Shown one piece after another: positions 1-10,540 of a stretch of DNA of 64,000 bases (the first letter of the stretch is position 1; each line of letters begins with the position of its first letter). Under the pieces are notes generated by a model. The model was not told where the DNA came from. It searched no databases and saw only the letters and a list, made by a program, of their open reading frames with translations. The stretch is taken from NCBI GenBank assembly GCA_933228675.1, contig OW121742.1:33324534-33388533 (forward strand). The letters run 5' to 3'. This DNA comes from Stomorhina lunata. Lineage: Eukaryota; Arthropoda; Insecta; Diptera; Rhiniidae. A program made the translations under genes and the position numbers.

Positions 1-364
1 TTTGGCTTGGAGGTTTGTAATTATTTTAATAAATTTTGTTTTAAGTTGGCAACCGTTTATGGTAAACCACGAGAAGCAATTTCATTCGTAAGACCACCAC
101 ATCCGAAAAGGTAACATTTGCAACTAAACAATCATTAAGGAAATGTCTTCCGAAAAAAGTCTATAGGTACCTATATCAATATTTTAATATGAGATCATCT
201 GAGTCCAGATGTTGGCATCCACACCTTTAGCTGCATAGCCAATCAACTTTACTTAGTCCCTTGAATTTGTGGACTCATCCTATTGAAGTATATAGCTAAA
301 TTATTTGGCCATGCTCTCATATTTATAACATAACGGTTTCCAACCTTAAATTTAATTAAAGTTT

Positions 365-485
365 CAGCCTTGTTACGGTTGTCGAATGTACGACTTCGAC
401 TATGACAGTTAGTACTAATATTAATGTTTTCTTTAATCTAGTACTAACTGTCCTAGTCGTATATTTCACAACCGTAATAAGGCTG
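365..485. repeat. Imperfect inverted repeat (hairpin) in the intron before the isochorismatase exon
   Basis: The left arm (365-417) runs from CAGCCTTGTTACGG to GACAGTTAGTACTA. The right arm (439-485) is its near reverse complement, TAGTACTAACTGTC to CCGTAATAAGGCTG. The arms are about 50 nt, with a few mismatches and a small bulge, around a 21-nt loop. The structure sits about 60 nt upstream of the exon acceptor. It could be a tiny foldback/MITE remnant or a transcribed hairpin. The pairing is seen directly; the function is unknown. Confidence 0.75.
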
Positions 486-542
486 ATTATTACTCACCCT
501 TTCCCCTTTTTAGTATTATTAACCACCCTTTTACCATTTTAG

Positions 543-815
543 TCCCACATCTGCGTTGAACAAACTGTTATGGATCTTTTGGAAAGAAACTATAGAATAT
601 CTTTGGTAGCTGATGCTTTATGCTCTCGCTTGAAGCAAGATCGGGATTTGGCTATAGAACGTTTTCGTTCGGCTGGTTGTACTGTCACTACCAGCGAAAG
701 TGTTATTTTTGATTTGATGGGCGATAAAAATCATCCAAAATTCAATACTGTAAGAAAATTTGTGAATGAACCATCGGCCGACATGGAATTAGCTAATACT
801 AATTCTAAATTGTAA
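543..815 (+). CDS. Isochorismatase-domain hydrolase, last exon (partial)
   Basis: Terminal exon of an isochorismatase-like cysteine hydrolase (ISOC1/ISOC2 family). The acceptor TTTTAG ends at 542, and the exon opens in frame with SHICVEQT, matching the family stretch G-I-E-x-H-[VI]-C whose Cys is the nucleophile in this superfamily. It continues with VADALCSR, the family hallmark TTSESVIFDLMGD, HPKF near the end, and a stop at 813-815. Ninety residues are present. The catalytic Asp and Lys of the fold would lie in upstream exons outside the window. The first ATG inside the exon (570) is an internal Met, not the start. The physiological substrate of animal members is unclear. AATAAA signals follow at 836 and 882. 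The family is secure; the exact paralogue is not. Confidence 0.88.
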   Translation, partial: SHICVEQTVMDLLERNYRISLVADALCSRLKQDRDLAIERFRSAGCTVTTSESVIFDLMGDKNHPKFNTVRKFVNEPSADMELANTNSKL

Positions 816-835
816 ATATTATAGCAAGTGAATGT

Positions 836-887
836 AATAAAAAAAAATAGTAAATGTAAAATGACAAAAATAATTAATTTTAATAAA
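836..887 (+). terminator. Candidate poly(A) signals of the isochorismatase gene
   Basis: Two AATAAA hexamers, at 836-841 and 882-887, lie 21 and 67 nt after the stop codon. The second is followed by a GT/T-rich stretch (GTGGCTTATTTT), which is the better cleavage context. Confidence 0.55.
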
Positions 888-937
888 GTGGCTTATTTTC
901 AATGTAAATGAGATGTAATTATTTCCTATAAACAAAA

Positions 938-1862
938 AATTTTCTATAAATAGTAAGTTTTCAAAAAAAAAAAAAAAAAATCTATAAACAGTAAATTTTT
1001 AAAAATTTTCCTACAACAGTTTTCCATTTACAACATTATAAGCTAATGTTGCCATAAGCTTCCATAATGTCTTATATTTAAATGTTGCTTATATGCTGTC
1101 AACATAATATGCAAATGTTTGGAAGTAAATTTTTAAAAAATTTCTTATAAATAGTAAATTTTTGAAAAATTTCCTATAAATAGTAAATTTTTAAAAAATT
1201 TCCTATAAATAGTAAATTTTTGAAAAAATTCCTATAAATATTAAATTTTTAAAAATTTCCTATAAATAGTAAATTTTTTAAAAATTTCCTATAAATAGTA
1301 AATTTTTGAAAAATTTCCCATAAATAGTAAATTTTTGAAAAATGTAAATTTTTGAAAAATTTCCTATAAATAGTAAATTTTCGAAAAATTTCCTATAAAT
1401 AGTAAATTTTAGAAAATTTTCCTATAAATGTCAATTTTCGAAAAATTTTCTATAAATAAAAAATTTTGAAAAATATCCTAAAATAGTAAATTTTTAAAAT
1501 ATTTTCTATGATTAGTAAATTTAAAAAAAAGGTGTCTGAATCGTAAATTTTTTTTTAAAATTTCCTATAAATAGTCAATTTTCGAAAAATTTCCTATAAA
1601 TAGTCAATTTTCGAAAAATTTCCTATAAATATTCAATTTTCGAAAAATTTCCTATAAATAGTAAATTTTCGAAAAATTTCCTATAAATAGTCAATTTTCG
1701 AAAAATTTTCTATAAATAGTCAATTTTCGAAAATTTTCCTATAAATAGTCAATTTTCGAAAATTTTCCTATAAATAGTCAATTTTCGAAAAATTTCCTAT
1801 GAATAGTCAATTTTCGAAAAATTTTCGAAAAATTTCATATAAAAAGTAAATTATCAAAAAAT
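938..1862 (+). repeat. 29-bp satellite array (forward), degenerate at its left edge
   Basis: Tandem copies of a 29-bp unit read as TTTCCTATAAATAG, then TMAATTTTYGAAAAA. Scattered weak copies start near 938, and the regular array runs from about 1125. The left half carries the form GTAAATTTTTGAAAA. From about 1560 the form GTCAATTTTCGAAAA dominates. Several copies have 1-bp indels or are truncated. It fills the space between the isochorismatase 3' end and KRI1. A shorter reverse-orientation relative lies on the other side of KRI1. Confidence 0.92.
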
Positions 1863-2009
1863 GTCCAATATAATATATTTTCCTTAATTTTACTGGGTTA
1901 TACTTCTTCGTTGATAAATACAACTCTACTTTCATTAATTTAGATTTTGACGTTTCTTAGTTTACTTTTCTCCTCTGAAAAATTAAAAAAATCAAAATAA
2001 ACACCGAAA

Positions 2010-2015
2010 CACGTG
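2010..2015. promoter_or_regulatory. CACGTG E-box upstream of KRI1
   Basis: CACGTG, inside the longer palindrome ACACGTGT, lies about 80 bp before the KRI1 start codon. This is the canonical Myc/Max-type E-box. In Drosophila, Myc drives many nucleolar and ribosome-biogenesis genes through promoter-proximal CACGTG sites, so the position in front of KRI1 is sensible. Use in this species is inference. Confidence 0.6.
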
Positions 2016-2092
2016 TGAAAGTAGAATTCATAGAAATTTTATACTGGGTTTATATCAAGGTTTTTTAAAGAAAATTTACAAAAAATAGCAAA

Positions 2093-4960
2093 ATGAATAA
2101 AAATCTTTTCGATGATAGTGATGACAATTTGGAGGAGGATAATTTTCAAATAAAAACAAATGAAAATTATGCCAAAAGTTACAATACATTAAGGAAGAAG
2201 GAATTATTGCAGAAATGTATGTATAAACAAATTTTAAATTATTGAGATTTTTAATGGGGAAATGGTGGCTATTATTTGCTTTCAGTCAAAGATAGAGGCT
2301 TAGAAGCCTCAGAGTCTGATTCCGATGATTCGGATTCTTCTGAAGAGGACGAGATATTGGATCCATCATTTGATCAAGACTTTTTAAAGACTTTGGCTTC
2401 ATTAAAAAGTAAGGATCCCACAATTTATGATAAGAGTACCAAATTCTTTAAAAGTGCCGAAAGTGATGATTCTTCCGGAGAAGGGGATAAGAGTAATGCC
2501 AATAGGGAAAAGAAAGCTAAGCCTGTAACATTGAAAGACTATGAAAGAAAAATTATTCTAGAAAAGGGTGGCAAATTTGTAGATGGTTAGTATAATCTTT
2601 AATAAAATGAATGACTTCTTTAATGCTCATAAACTTCCAACAGATTCCGATGAAGATGATGTCGAAGAACGACCAAACTTTGAACGTCCTATGTCACCCA
2701 CTGTAGTGGAGGAAGAGAGACGCTTAAAAGCTGAATTTAAAAAGGTTATGAATCAAGATGATGATTCCGAAGATGAAGGATTTGGTGGTATTTTTAAAAA
2801 ACGTGAAAAGACTAAAGCGGAAGAGGATAAAGAGGAAGAAGATTATCTGAAATGGTTGGCCGGTAAAAAGGAGACCGTAGCCGAAGGTGTAAAAGAAAAA
2901 TTAGAGCCATTGAAAAACTATTGGAGTAATGATAAATTGCCCTCTAGTGAAAAATTCCTTAGGGACTATGTTCTCAACAAAGGCTATACAGAGGCCAACA
3001 ACTACGACGAAATTCCTACATATGAGGAAATTGTAGGCGATAATGCTCCCTTATCTGAAGATGAACATGAGTTGGAGAAACAAGCAGAATTTGAGCATAA
3101 ATTTAATTTTCGTTATGAAGAACCAGATCAGGAATTTATTAAACGCTATCCACGTACCATTGAAAGCTCTTTAAGGTTGACAGATGAAAAGCGTAAGATA
3201 AAAAGGCAGGAGACCAAAGCACGCAAGGAGCAGGAAAAGCAACAAAAAATGAAGGAATTGGAAATGGTAAAAGAAATGAAGCGTAAAGAGATTTTGGATA
3301 AAATAGAAAAACTCAAAATGGTTACTGGTAATGATGAACTTGGTTTCAAAGATGATGATTTGGAGGAGGATTTTGATCCTGAGGCACACGATCGTAGAAT
3401 GCAAGAACTTTTCAATGATGACTACTATCAGGTGGACGAGGGGGAGGAGAAACCAGAATGTCCCTCAGATATAGATGAATTGAAAGTAGAAGATTGGGAT
3501 AACTACGATCCTCAGAATGATGGGGAAGCTTATGATTATGAAGACAATGAAGTTCATTGTGAGGATGAAGATTTCAATATGGATTGTGACTATGATCCCA
3601 GTAAGGCTAAAGAGGAATTGCAAAAAGAGCTAATAGAAAATACCAGAAAGAAAAGAGGAGGACGTAAGGGTAGACGAGATAGGTTTATGGAAATTATAAA
3701 AGCTGAAAAGCCAGTATTTGATCCAGAGGATGAAAAGACCTATGAAGAATATATTGATGAATACTATCAGCTAGATTGTGAGGATATTATAGGTGATACG
3801 CCATGTCGTTTTAAGTATGTGGAAACTACACCAAATGATTTCGGTTTAACTATAGAGGAGGTAAATTTGTTGACAGAATTTCAAATGTATAATTCTATAA
3901 TATTCGTTTTTTAGATTCTTTTAGCCAAAAATAAGGAACTAAATCAATGGGCCAGTCTTAAGAAAGCCATACAAATAAGGCCTGATCAAGTGGAAAAAAA
4001 AGAGCAAAGACTTTATAAGCTGAAAGCTAAAAATGAAGATCTTAAGCGAAAAATATTTAAAAGCTTATATGGAGAAGGGTATTTATATTTATAATTATTA
4101 TAAGAAAGTTTTGTAACAATAATGAAATATTTTTTTCAAGATCTGACAATGAAGATAATGAATTGGAAGAACCTAAAGTTGAAACTCCAAGTAAACCAGA
4201 TGCGGAACCAACAACCGAAACTGCCAATGAAAATTCGGGACAAGTTGAATCTAAAAGCGCCAAAAAAAGAAGGAAACGTAAAGCTCAAAAAGCAAAGTCG
4301 GGAGAAGAAATACCTTCAACGGCTACAAGTAAAGTAGAAAACAAAGAAGCGATTGAAGAAACACCAGCAAAAATTGTTAAACCTAATGAATCAACTACTA
4401 ACGAAGGAGCTAACAGCAATAATTTGGTCCCTGGAGCAACTGATACTAATAAAACGAAAAAGAAGAAAAATAAAAAGAAGTCACAAAACCAAAAACCTTT
4501 AGAAAATGGCTCCACAAATGAAGCAAATAAAACGGATAATAAAAGCACCGATAATGTTATAACGACTAAAAATAATAAGAATCTGTTTAACAAGCCAGTA
4601 TCTCAGAATCAAACAAATAAACCCTTTAATAAAAATAAAAATCCACCAGCAACAAATAATTCTTCTAATGGCAATAAACCTAATGCTAGTAATAATCCTT
4701 TTGCAAAATCTTCAAATAACTCTACGAATGAAAGTGCTAGTTCATTGCCTCCTCTGCGTAAAAATATACCCAAGTCCAAGACATTTAAGGCGAATTTCAA
4801 AGCAAAAGACAAACTCAATTCAAAATTCCAAAATAAAAAACCGTTTAATGGCAAGCCTAAAGGAGATGGCAAGGGCATAACTGATGAACGTCTTAAGGCA
4901 TATGGCATTAATCCAAGAAAATTCCATAACAAACAAAAGTACGGAGGTAATAAATCATAA
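2093..4960 (+). CDS. Kri1: KRI1 homologue, nucleolar ribosome-biogenesis protein (5 exons)
   Basis: Exons are 2093-2216, 2286-2585, 2644-3860, 3915-4078 and 4141-4960. All junctions are GT-AG and phases join cleanly to give about 874 residues. The start MNKNLFDDSDDN follows AAA immediately before the ATG and opens a KRI1-like acidic N-terminus. Family landmarks: YERKIILEKGGKFVDD across the exon 2/3 junction, RPMSPTVVEEERRLKAEFKK, a Lys/Glu-rich coiled region at about residues 330-395, the conserved Kri1 core at about residues 480-600 (KKRGGRKGRRDRFMEIIKAE, then GLTIEEILLAKNKELNQWAS across exons 3/4), a long Asn/Lys-rich low-complexity tail, and the C-terminal motif RLKAYGINPRKF. Yeast Kri1 binds Krr1 and is needed for 40S subunit maturation in the nucleolus, so a nucleolar role is inferred by homology. 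The tail is longer than in vertebrates. The introns are short (54-69 nt). Confidence 0.95.
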
Positions 4961-5039
4961 AAAATGATTTATTATAACCATATCACAGTAAATTAATTAA
5001 GTTTAGGTTTATTTGTAAAAATATTTATGTAAATATTTT

Positions 5040-5045
5040 AATAAA
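5040..5045 (+). terminator. Candidate poly(A) signal of KRI1
   Basis: An AATAAA hexamer 80 nt after the KRI1 stop codon. No better signal lies before the satellite array that begins near 5390. Confidence 0.5.
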
Positions 5046-5389
5046 AGTTTTAAAATTAAAAAATTTGATGCGAAACAGCTTCCGTTTAAATAACACACAT
5101 ACATAAATTTCAAGAAAGATACAGACTGTTCGAAAATAATATGAATATAATTTTTCGATCTAAGCCTTTTTCAAGGAACCAAAGACTCAGTTAATTTAAT
5201 TTATAGAATAGAAATCGTTTATCGTTTTATTTAATTAAACGTTTTTTAAAGAAAATACATAGTTTTTTTTTTTTTTAAATGTTGATTAGAAATTGATCAA
5301 GTCCCTATGTGCATCTTATGTCAGATAAATTAAACTAAAGCTGGCATCACCTTTTGTGTCAGAATGAATATGGTAATAAAAATCGTGTT

Positions 5390-6510
5390 ACCATGTAGGA
5401 AATTTTCCAAAATTATACTATAAAAAATTTTTCAAAAATTGACTATTTATAGGAAATTTTTCGAAAATTGACAATTTATAGAAATTTTTTTTCGAAAATT
5501 GACTATTTATAGTAAATTTTTCGAAAATTGGCTATTTATAGGAAATTTTTCAATAATTGACTATCTATAGGAAATTTTTCGAAAATTTACTATTTATAGG
5601 AAATTTTTCAAAAATTGACTATTTATAGGAAATTTTTCAAAAAATTACTATTTATAGGATATTTCTCAAAAATTGACTATTTACAGGAAATTTTTTAAAA
5701 ATTTACTATTTTTATGAAATTTTTCAAAAATTGACTATTTATAGGAAATTTTTAAAAAAATTACTATTTTTAGGAAAATCTTCAGAAATTGTCTATTTAT
5801 AGGAAATTTTTCAAAAATTGATTATTTATAGGAAATTTTTTAAAAATTGACTTTTTATAGGAAATTTTTAAAAAATTGACTTTTTATAGGAAATTTTTTA
5901 AAAATTTACTATTTATAAGAAGTTTTTCAAAAATAGACTATTTATAGGACATTTTTTAAAAATTGATTATTTATAGGAATTTTTTCAAAAATTGACTATT
6001 TATAGGAAATTAAAAAAAAACAGACTATTTATAGGAAATTTTTAGAAAATTGACTATTTTTAGGAAATTCGAAAATTAATTATGTATAGGAAATTTTTCA
6101 AAAATTGACTTTCTATAGGATATTTTTCAAAAATTGATTAATTATAGAAAATTTTTCAAAAATTTATTATTTGTAGGAAATTTTTCAAAAATGTAATATT
6201 TATGGGAAATTAAAAATTGACTATTAAAAGGTAATTTTTCAAAAATTGACTATTAAAACGAAATTTTTCAAAAATTGACTAGTTATAGAAATTTTTCAAA
6301 AATTGACTATTTATAGGAAATTTTTCCAAAATTGACTATTTATAGGAAATTTTTTGAATATTTATTATTTCTATGAATTTTTTTTGATCGAAAAAAAATT
6401 ATTTATCGAAAACTGATTATTTATAGGATTTTTTTTTGGAAATTGATTATATATAGCAAATTTTATGAAAATTGTATATTTTAACAAATTATTTCGATAA
6501 TTGATTAATT
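5390..6510 (-). repeat. 29-bp satellite array (reverse), diverged
   Basis: About 38 copies of the 29-bp unit in reverse orientation relative to the array at 938-1862. The + strand reads GACTATTTATAGGAAATTTT, then TCAAAAATT. Copies are noticeably diverged, with many one-base changes and unit-length drift of 26-33 bp. It fills the interval between KRI1 and the DEF8-like gene. Confidence 0.92.
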
Positions 6511-6768
6511 ATAGAAGAATTTTCAAAATTTGTACAAAAATTCCATCATTTCATGATCCCATCAAAAGGATAAAAAAATAAAATCTGGCAACACTGAAAA
6601 ATGATTGTTTTGTTTCTTTTACAGCTGATTTGTTGTATTTTTTATCAGTATCTGACAAAAAATTGTTTTTATTTTCGCAGCTCAAACGCAATTTATTGTT
6701 TATTTCGCAAAAAGTTTAAGAAATATTCCAAAAATAGATTAATATCAAGAACAAACAAGAAGATAATT

Positions 6769-6801
6769 ATGTCAAAATGCATTCCTTGCGCGACAGTTTA
6801 G
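6769..6801 (+). CDS. Overlapping upstream ORF (11 codons incl. stop) of the DEF8-like gene
   Basis: An ATG at 6769 opens a 10-residue ORF (MSKCIPCATV) that overlaps the main start at 6777 in another frame and stops at 6801. The uORF ATG context (ATTATGTC) is weaker than the main one (CAAAATGC), so leaky scanning could serve both. Whether the uORF lies in the mature 5' UTR depends on the unmapped transcription start site. Confidence 0.4.
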   Translation: MSKCIPCATV

Positions 6802-9800
6802 CCAGTATACCAGGTGCCGTCACAAATTTTATTAGTGATACAGCGTCTGTAGCTTCCAGCTATATACCAGGTGTAGGTTTTCAAGGTCACAATGATTCCA
6901 CTTCGACAGGCTCAACAACAGAATCCATCAATAGTTTTAACGAAATGGACAGCAGCTCGACGGGAGCTGTACTGATAAGTGAGAAATCTTTACCCATACC
7001 ATCATCTTTGGTAAAGGAACAATGGCGTTTGATCTTTAATTCCGATGCCAGTGAGCAAGATCTTTTGGAGGCCATAAATCATTGCAGAGATTTAGTTTTA
7101 ATTTCGGAAGAAAATAGTGAAGAGAGGCGTTGGTTGGTCAGGCATTTGGTGGATTTGAGATATTCATTGGAGGAGTTACAGGAAGCTAAAAATGATAAAT
7201 TAGAAATTGGGCCCTCGGTTATAACTGTGGTGGGTCATCATTTTCATGCTCGTCAAAAAGGCGTCGGCAAGGTATTGCCTTTACCTACAACTCGCAATTA
7301 TTGTGATCATTGTACGGGCATCATTTGGAGTGTGGTCCAGGCTTCTTATCAATGCTCCGACTGTCGTTATATGGTACATCAAAAATGTCTTGACGGCGTG
7401 GTGAGAGTGTGTGCTCATGTTATAGCCTCCGAAAGGCAATATCCTATACTGGATATTTGTCCTGAAATTGGTCTAGCTGCCCAACGTTATAAATGCACAG
7501 AGTGCAATACCTTTTTAAACTTTAGTAAGTATTATTTGAATTTACCAATTTTGTTGTTTTTAATGTAACTGTCCTGATTGGTGTGTAAATGTTTTGTTTT
7601 TATTTTCATGTTGTTCATATTTAAGCTCCCAACTGCACCACACAATGTTTTGGCAAAAGAACCAAACATGGTTGGTACATTTTATTTAATTGTTTGATAT
7701 TTTCTTAACAATATTATTACATTTTATGTTTCTTTAGAAAAAAAAAATTTTGAGATTATAATTATTAAAAAAGTCTTGTCTTATATTTTAACAGAAAATT
7801 CCTGGATAGAACCGCGTCTTTGCGACTACACCGGTCTCTACTATTGCCCTTCGTGCCATTGGAATGATGAAATTACTATTCCCGCTCGTGTTGTGCACAA
7901 CTGGGATTTTGTGCCACGCAAAGTATCGCGCTCTGCTTTGCAGGAAATTTATTTATTTCTCGATAAACCTTTAATAAGACTTGAAGAGGCCAATCCAAAA
8001 TTATTTGTGTTCCTCGAAAAATTAGCTTCACTTAAGAAATTGCGTCAAAATTTAGTTTACATGCGTAAATATTTGTCAGAATGTCGTCAGGCCAGCGATG
8101 AAAAGTTATTGGAAACTCAAATTGGTAAGTGAAATGTTCTTATATTTATATTTGTTTGGAATTTTATAGATTGATGTGATAGAAATAATAAGAAAATTTA
8201 TTTGCATTCCATTTTATGAATTGAAGTTTAAAGTTCACAGAATCAGATAGCACTTTATATGAACAGGGGCTTGAAAATTTCATTAAAAACAAGCAAATTC
8301 AAATTCCATTCGGAATTTAAAAAAAATCCTTGTTTAAATTCCGATCGAAATGGTTGTAGCTTGTTATTGATATAAAAGATTACGAAACACGATTTTTTCT
8401 ATTAAAATCAGTAATACTATCTTTGTTTTAACAAATAACGCTGATGAAATTGTTCAAATATTGAATAAACAAAGAAAAAGTTACAAATTCGATTCCACTT
8501 AAAAAAAAAAAAATCGTTTCACTTTTTCTATAGAAGCAAATACGGGATTTATTTAACTTCCGAACGGAATTGTGTTCTGTGACATATCTGATATATTAAA
8601 ATTGGTCCAGTATTTTGAAATATGCATTTCTTAGGAAATTCTACTTGAACTTTATAGCCATCAAAGAGTATATGTAAAAATTTCGTTGTTAATATGTATC
8701 GACAATAAGCATTAGTTCCCGCTCGATAACAAAACTACCCAAACCAGTCTAAAGGTTCCCAAAACTCACCCAGTTGTGTTCCCTCACTCAATTCTGGTTG
8801 AAGTCTTTTCTAATTTGTGAGAGTAATTTAATTTTCGGCTCTTAATCAAACCTACAAAGTCTTTTTCTTTGAGTAACAAAATATTTTCATGAAAAATTTG
8901 TTTGAAACAATGTAATGATACGATCTATTTCTTAACTTTCTGGACGAGAATAATTTAGCAGTTGCTCCCCTAAACAGCAAAAGTACAGGAACACAAAACA
9001 CCAAAATTTAAGTCCACAATTGATTTAAATAGAGAAATATTGAAACATACTAAAAGAAAAAGTCTGTGTAGATTTATGTAAGAGGGTTATAAAGTTACTC
9101 TCTCATTTAGTAAATACTCAAACCAAAACAGAGTACGGGAACGAAATTGGGTGAGTTTTTGGTAGTTTCGTTATCGTACTCGAACACAAGTTATATTATT
9201 TCAAAATCCGTTCAATATTATAGAATATTTGTTAGAAAATTATACTAAAACTTAGAAGCAAACTCACATGCATAGGCAGTAAAGAAAATAATTTGGAAAT
9301 CGATCGATTTTGAATATATTTTTGAGATAACTTCCGGTTATTTTTCCCCCAAGGAAATGAAAATTTTATCTTATCTTCCCTTCGGTTTGATTTTTTTTGT
9401 GGAAATGCAGATATATATGAAATCGATCGCTTTTCATCACATACCGGATAAATTATTATACGATTTTTAAGGATTTGTAGGAAGATCCTAGTAAAGAAAA
9501 AGCAGAAGTGGAAAAATTTTGTAATTTGTGACGTTGTAAGTGCGTTTATTAAAAAAACAACAAATTATTAGCAAGATCCGCCATTGCATACTCATACACT
9601 CATCCAAATTAAAAAACAAAATCAACTATTATTAAACAAGTAATTGATAAAATAAACAAACTCCTATTTAAGGTTTCCGCCGTCATCTTATACAATCAAA
9701 TGAATTCTATTCGATCAATGATATGGAACAAACCGAAAATGGTACATTGGCCGATGTGCTGCATAAAGTTTTTAACTCATTCGATAAACACATACGCCAG

Positions 9801-10055
9801 TGTTCAATGTGTACTGCCAAGGCGTATATTTGTGAAATTTGCAGTAATAATGAAGTGATATTTCCATTCGATGATGGTTGCATTATATGTGATAAATGCA
9901 ATTCCATTTACCATCGTGTCTGTATGACACGTAAGAATATGATATGTCCCAAATGTGTGCGTGTCCAGGAAAGACGCCTACAAAGAGAATTAAGTGTGGA
10001 AAAACCAAAAGATGGGACAACAGCAGGTGACGATTATGACGACGACGACGACTAA
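6777..10055 (+). CDS. DEF8-like protein (C1 finger plus Rubicon-homology zinc domain)
   Basis: Exons are 6777-7524, 7795-8124 and 9673-10055 (GT-AG, phase 1 at both junctions), giving about 486 residues. Residues 1-85 are Ser/Thr-rich. Residues about 153-212 form a C1-type zinc finger (HHFHARQ, CDHC, CSDCRYMVHQKC, then VC). From residue about 225 to the end is the cysteine-rich domain shared by DEF8, PLEKHM1 and Rubicon: CTEC, CDYTGLYYCPSCHW, PARVVHNWDF, PRKVSRSA, then CSMC, CEIC, CIICDKC and CPKC. The match to vertebrate DEF8 is close in order and spacing. That family acts in endolysosomal traffic through Rab7-type interactions; the role here is inferred. The protein ends in an Asp run. Intron 2 (8125-9672) holds foldback repeats. 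Exon 1 joins exon 7795 as NF|KNSWIEPR, as expected. A possible 45-nt cassette exon lies between them. Confidence 0.92.
7626..7670 (+). other. Possible 45-nt in-frame cassette exon in the DEF8-like gene
   Basis: Inside intron 1, a stretch of much more balanced base composition is bounded by a pyrimidine-rich acceptor (TTCATATTTAAG) and a weak donor (G|GTTGGT). Its length is 45 nt, phases match both neighbours, and it contains no stop. It would insert PNCTTQCFGKRTKH plus a changed junction residue between CTECNTFLNF and NSWIEPR. This adds two Cys residues inside the zinc-binding domain. The skipped form matches DEF8 best, so inclusion would be alternative. Confidence 0.35.
8236..8600. repeat. 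Weak inverted-repeat region in DEF8-like intron 2
   Basis: CACAGAA and ATTCCATTCGGAATTTAA in the left half are mirrored by TTAACTTCCGAACGGAAT and TTCTGTG in the right half. Spacing differs between the arms. This could be an old MITE-type element; the ends cannot be fixed by eye. Confidence 0.3.
8712..9190. mobile_element. Foldback / MITE-like element in DEF8-like intron 2
   Basis: The left arm (about 8716-8809) contains CGATAACAAAACTACC and AAAACTCACCCAG, then a GTTCCC and ACTC block. The right arm (about 9121-9184) contains the reverse complement in matching order (GGGAACG, TGGGTGAGTTTTTGGTAG, TTTCGTTATCG). The left arm carries an extra insertion of about 20 bp. A spacer of about 310 bp separates the arms. 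No coding capacity is visible. The arms are seen directly; the class is inferred. Confidence 0.55.
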
Positions 10056-10158
10056 AGCGAGAGTGCAATTAATAATGTGTCATTATTTTATGGGTAAATA
10101 TCTACTAATTTTAGGCTTTAATGTGACTATGTATATACAATTATTTTATTTTTTAACA

Positions 10159-10164
10159 AATAAA
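10159..10164 (+). terminator. Candidate poly(A) signal of the DEF8-like gene
   Basis: AATAAA about 105 nt after the stop codon, in an A/T-rich 3' UTR. Confidence 0.5.
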
Positions 10165-10496
10165 AATATATTTTTCTTAAAAAAAATGCTAATTAAAAAT
10201 TTGTGATTTTAATTTAACTTTGATATTTTTTCAGTAATTTGATTAATTTGTTTAAAAAGTTTTAAATTAAATTTTAAACTCAAAAGAAAGATTTTTTAAT
10301 ATATTTTTGAATATTTCTCTAAACAGACACAATATAAAATTTTGAAAAAAAAAATTAAATTAATTTACAATTTTTTAGTATAGGCAAAAAACTAATATCA
10401 AGAGGAGTGGAATCAACTTTTTTTGCGAAACAGTGAAGAAAATTATGTAAAATTTTTACAGTAAATAGATATGACCACTGTACATCAATATTCTGA

Positions 10497-10538
10497 GGCC
10501 CTATGCTCCACTGGGAGTCAAGGATAACAGAAGAAGAC
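10497..10538 (+). mobile_element. 3'-end fragment of the LINE seen at 20.2-21.6 kb
   Basis: GGCCCTATGCTCCACTGGGA and the following bases up to ACAGAAGAAGA match the 3' end of the LINE at about 21568-21610 with one or two changes. Both copies end in the same GAAGAA run. This is a severely 5'-truncated copy, as target-primed reverse transcription produces. Confidence 0.75.
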
Positions 10539-10540
10539 AT

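Noticed and set aside
4285..4932. Minus-strand ORFs inside KRI1 exon 5
   Set aside because: They are shadows of the Lys/Asn-rich KRI1 tail. The spliced plus-strand model accounts for the region.
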